Source of the DNA: Margaritispora aquatica
Lineage: Eukaryota > Ascomycota > Leotiomycetes > Helotiales > Discinellaceae
DNA length: 64,000 nucleotides
Direction of reading: 5' to 3'
Assembly (NCBI GenBank): GCA_007644065.1
Contig: VJWN01000017.1
Location: 930,001-994,000 of the forward strand
Part shown: piece after piece, positions 60,861 to 64,000 of the stretch
Layout: every line of letters starts with the position of its first letter
How positions within the stretch are numbered: position 1 is the stretch's first letter
Notes under the pieces: model-generated
What the model saw: the letters and a program-made list of their open reading frames with translations, nothing else
What the model was told of the DNA's origin: nothing
Database searches by the model: none
Translations under genes and position numbers: made by a program

Positions 60861-62652
60861 AAGCTAACTAGACAGGATAATTAAACGGAAAGTATATAAA
60901 CTAAAGGCAAAGGATGGCTACGAGGATCGTATATCCAAGGCAAACGAGAAGAGGCGAAACAATGACAGATACGCCGCTACTCGTCCTAGAATTTCAAACT
61001 CAGCAAGGAAAATCTTAACTAGGAATCTAAAGTATAAAGTAGCAATACACGTCAAGCATCAAAATACAACACGACTTCTAGTTCTTGAATTGCCAACATG
61101 AGTTGACCATACCGGTTACATCTGCTTGAGAAAAATCCTTGCTCTATAGCTACCGCTTGAAATATCCAATGTCTAAAGGCTCTATAATGCAGGGTCGTTG
61201 AACCGAATATCGCCTCAAATATTCAGGTCAGACGATGCTGGGGATGGGTGGGTTGCTATTGAGAACCATGGAGTAGCATGGGAGAGAGGCGGTCTGAGAT
61301 TGCCTTCAATTTCAATTAAACATGATTACAAGCCAGTAGGACGTATAATTCTTTTACAATGTTGAAGTATGAAATATGCCCCCCTTTTTTAAGCGAGGAT
61401 TCGGATATTGAGGGTTGGCACGCACTTTGAAGCTCTGAGCCTTACGGATTGAACATTGTTACTCTCTAGGCAAGGGCATGATGATTCTATGTAGCTTCGC
61501 CGGGGAGAAAGTTTCTTGAAGATTGGGGATATTGAGGTTTGGTGGTGCGACGGGGGGAAGTCGAGGGAGGTTGTGAAGCCTCGTCAAAATTGAGGACGGG
61601 AATATAACTGGATAGAAGGTCAGGGAATCGCTGTGGAATGTGCTTCAAGCATCATACACATTGGTGAAGATAATGTACTTGAATATCATACACATTGGAA
61701 AGTTACAAATGCTTGCCATGTTTGGCTGTTATGCACTAGCGCCTTGACGAAGATGAAGATAGTCCGCCTCAATGGGGTGAGGCCACATTTATCTTTTCCT
61801 TTAATCTCTAACGCTTGAAGATGGGGATGATGTGAAGAGCGGTGGGTGGAAAGTTACTAGGAAACAGAGGGCGCAAAGTTAGCACAGGGAGTCGCGGGGG
61901 GGGGGGGGGGGGGGGGGGATTTCAGGGGAAATGGCAAGCGAGGTTTGGCGGGGATATAGAAAGATAAGAAATTGATGAAAATCGATAGACGAAAGAGAGA
62001 CGAAGGAGGGAGGGGGGCATCCGGGGAAGGGGGAGGAAAATGGTAAGCGGGGGCAGGCGGGCAGATACGAGGCAAGAGATTAAATAGGACAGATGGGCTA
62101 AAAGAAAGGACTCGGGTTGAATCAAGGGATGTGAAGGAATGATGAATGTGACAACTTAAGAAGGGGGGACTCTGTATTGGCGAGGGCAAGGGGGGGGGGG
62201 CGGCAGTGATGGCAGCAAGAGAAAGAGTATGACAAAGAAGGGGGTAGATGAAATAAGTAGGAAGAGAAGAGAAACGAATGACTGAGGGACCAGGGAGATT
62301 GAACTTGGTGCTGGTCCTTGGGACTGGAAGAGGAGGGGGCCATATGGGTGGGGTATTGGAGGGGGAAAGGACAGCGGTGGTGGCGGTAAGTAAAGAGGGG
62401 AGTAGAGAGAGTGTAGGGGTGAGTAGTGAGGCATAGAGAGGATAAGGGAGGGGAGGCGCCGGCGATGTTGAGGCAGCGGCGGCATATGGCGAAATGTAAG
62501 GTTGAGAGATAGGAACTATATCAGTAAGGAAACATGTAGAGGCAATGCGAGAGGGGAAAGGAAATATGATTTGGGTTTAAAGTTACTACTTTAACCAAGA
62601 TACTACACATCTACTCCCCGAGAACCTAGCTATCCCCTTCGCCTTCTCTAAT
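60861..62652. other. Intergenic: G23 run and purine-rich strand
   Basis: A homopolymer of 23 G lies at 61896-61918. From about 61.85 to 62.5 kb the plus strand is strongly purine-rich, which creates long Pro/Leu/Ser-rich frames on the minus strand that are not genes. Ends in the 3' flank of the NmrA-like gene. Confidence 0.6.
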
Positions 62653-63561
62653 CTAAGCTGCGAAAAGGCCCTTGAAGATCGCCACCACATCCTCCTCCGT
62701 CTTGCCCTCCAAGCCCAACAGAGCGTTATCATTCTTGGGGAACGGCTGCCCGTATTTAGCTCCTCCAAACAGCGAAATAGCGATAAAGCCAATCATAACT
62801 CCCATGCCATAATCACCCTTCGCGAGGCCCGCGTACGAATTCTTCTCCGTCTCCGCCAGCGAAACCACCACCGGCTCGAAAGTCTTCTCTGGTCCGGCTT
62901 TCTGGGCGAGAGACAGCAGCTGCTTCTGCGTGACTTGCAAGTCCTCCACGTACACGGGGCGATTCTTCGTCTCTTCCGGGTGGGTCAACACGCCCACGAC
63001 CGCCTTACCGACCGAAGCGAGAGTGGTAACAGAGAAGACGTTCTCGCCGCCGTCGAACAAGGTAGGTTTTCCATCTTGCCACGACAGCAGGAAGTTCACC
63101 TGCAATCCCCAATCCAGGAACCCTCCGTTGACGACGTACGTGTAGGCGATATCAGCACCGTTTGCGACGGCAGCCTCGATGTGTTGGCGCACCGCGATTT
63201 TGTAGCCGAAGACTGGCAGGGCGGCGACGGCGGGTGTGGAGAGGTCGGAGCCGAATTCAGAGGGCAGGAAGTGCTTCACTCCCGCGGCAACAGCGGCGTC
63301 GAAGAGGATGGTTTGGCCTTGGAGCCCGTCAGTACCGACGGTGGAGATTACGGCGTCTTGTGAGGTGAAGGCGGTGGTGAGGGCCGAGAGGGAGGTGAGA
63401 TCCGCGCGGATGACCTTCACGGACGGTGGGAAGGTGGACTTGGACTCTGGGCGCGTGATGATGGTTAGGTTGAAGAGGCCAGAGGAGATGAGGGCGGCGA
63501 GGATGGGAGTGCCGAGTTGACCGGCTGCTCCGACGATGGCGACGTTCTTGATGGGGGACAT
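62653..63561 (-). CDS. NmrA-like / isoflavone-reductase-like NAD(P)-binding protein
   Basis: Single exon, 302 residues, the usual size for the family. The N-terminus (KNVAIVGAAGQLGTPILAAL) is a Rossmann fold with the GxxGxxG dinucleotide-binding motif. VKVIRADLTS supplies the next conserved Asp, QDAVISTVG the following strand, and HFLPSEFGSD is the signature of the NmrA/isoflavone-reductase branch of atypical short-chain dehydrogenases. Members are oxidoreductases of small aromatic compounds or redox-sensing regulators that do not catalyse; which applies here cannot be told. The Lys of the catalytic type is possibly present in VFGYKIAVRQHIE. No signal peptide, so cytosolic. GC content and codon use are higher than in the AT-rich flank on its 3' side. 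Confidence 0.92.
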   Translation of the reverse strand: MSPIKNVAIVGAAGQLGTPILAALISSGLFNLTIITRPESKSTFPPSVKVIRADLTSLSALTTAFTSQDAVISTVGTDGLQGQTILFDAAVAAGVKHFLPSEFGSDLSTPAVAALPVFGYKIAVRQHIEAAVANGADIAYTYVVNGGFLDWGLQVNFLLSWQDGKPTLFDGGENVFSVTTLASVGKAVVGVLTHPEETKNRPVYVEDLQVTQKQLLSLAQKAGPEKTFEPVVVSLAETEKNSYAGLAKGDYGMGVMIGFIAISLFGGAKYGQPFPKNDNALLGLEGKTEEDVVAIFKGLFAA

Positions 63562-64000
63562 GGTGATGTTGGTGGTTTTATTTGAGATGGTGATGTTAAA
63601 TATGAGGTGGGTTGAGTTGAGTGAGTTGATAAAGCTGTTTGTGAGGAGACTGATAGAATTGATTGAACTGATGAAGATAGAAAGGGAATCTATCTGATGA
63701 TGAACTTGACATTCTACTTATACCATTCTCACTCACCTTCGGCTTGCCCACTGGCTGCCTCATGCTTTGCACTGGCATGGCATGATGGATTTACAATCCA
63801 GTATTGCGCATTCTCATCCTTTGCATGAGATCTCCCTACGCAAGCAATCCCTCAAATGATGAAATTCCCATCCACCACCCACTGAAACCCGTCGACTGAC
63901 GTTTAGGATGAGGTGGTTGAAATAAGGTTCATCAGTCAGCAAGCGAACATGAGGTGGGATGAAGAAAGTCACATGATTTCCGGTGGGCAGGTCCAGCCGG
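63562..64000. other. Promoter side of the NmrA-like gene
   Basis: Upstream flank with short GAG/TGA-rich repeats directly before the start codon on the minus strand. No other gene up to the window edge. Confidence 0.5.

Noticed and set aside
59640..61060. Transposon coding remnant in the AT-rich block
   Set aside because: No open frames or recognisable transposase or reverse transcriptase motifs; only the short tandem unit can be shown.
61857..62485. Several Pro/Leu/Ser-rich minus-strand frames
   Set aside because: They arise from the purine-rich plus strand; low-complexity, overlapping each other, no conserved content.

Overview
The window is nuclear DNA of a filamentous ascomycete (Pezizomycotina). 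Genes carry short spliceosomal introns, mostly 41-90 nt, with GTAAGT/GTATGT-like donors, CTAAC/CTGAC-like branch points and YAG acceptors. The gene families (GH55, CFEM, LysM, Pdr-type ABCG, NmrA-like, DUF6536) are typical of this group. A Leotiomycete is a guess from overall flavour only. There is no operon logic; genes sit on both strands, each with its own promoter.

Layout. 1-11 kb is mostly housekeeping: a 5'-truncated membrane-anchored protein, a GLC8/inhibitor-2 type PP1 regulator (3-residue-motif perfect after splicing), a nuclear-looking Lys/Ser-rich protein with a cupin-like C-terminus, an F-box-like protein, NOP10, NOB1 and an intron-containing tRNA-Leu(CAA). 12-15 kb holds a secreted GH2 glycosidase with a cluster of CreA-like sites and a nested inverted repeat upstream. 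16.5-17.8 kb is a secreted, Ser-rich, carbohydrate-binding-like gene that looks broken. 19.2-23.5 kb is a six-exon uncharacterised protein of about 1,304 residues. 24.2-29 kb is a full-length Pdr-type ABCG transporter (seven exons, about 1,502 residues), with a (GACAGT)9 tract in its upstream region. 30.9-33.3 kb is a DUF6536 membrane protein and 33.8-36.6 kb a two-HKD phospholipase D.

37.6-59.4 kb is the accessory part. It has two genes sharing a Trp-rich repeat (one with a frameshifted N-terminus), a 697-residue protein built from an internal duplication, and two large secreted cell-wall proteins. The first combines a LysM, three hevein-type chitin-binding modules and three CFEM modules. 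The second combines a NucA/NucB-like nuclease module, a GH55 beta-1,3-glucanase and a Cys-rich tail in one reading frame. A coiled-coil protein shares a 207-bp divergent promoter with an RGG-rich protein.

59.6-61 kb is very AT-rich and hides a degenerate tandem repeat of about 178 bp (five copies), followed by a G23 run and a long polypurine stretch. The window ends with an NmrA-like NAD(P)-binding protein.

All gene models were spliced by eye; every multi-exon model reported as intact has a CDS length divisible by three.
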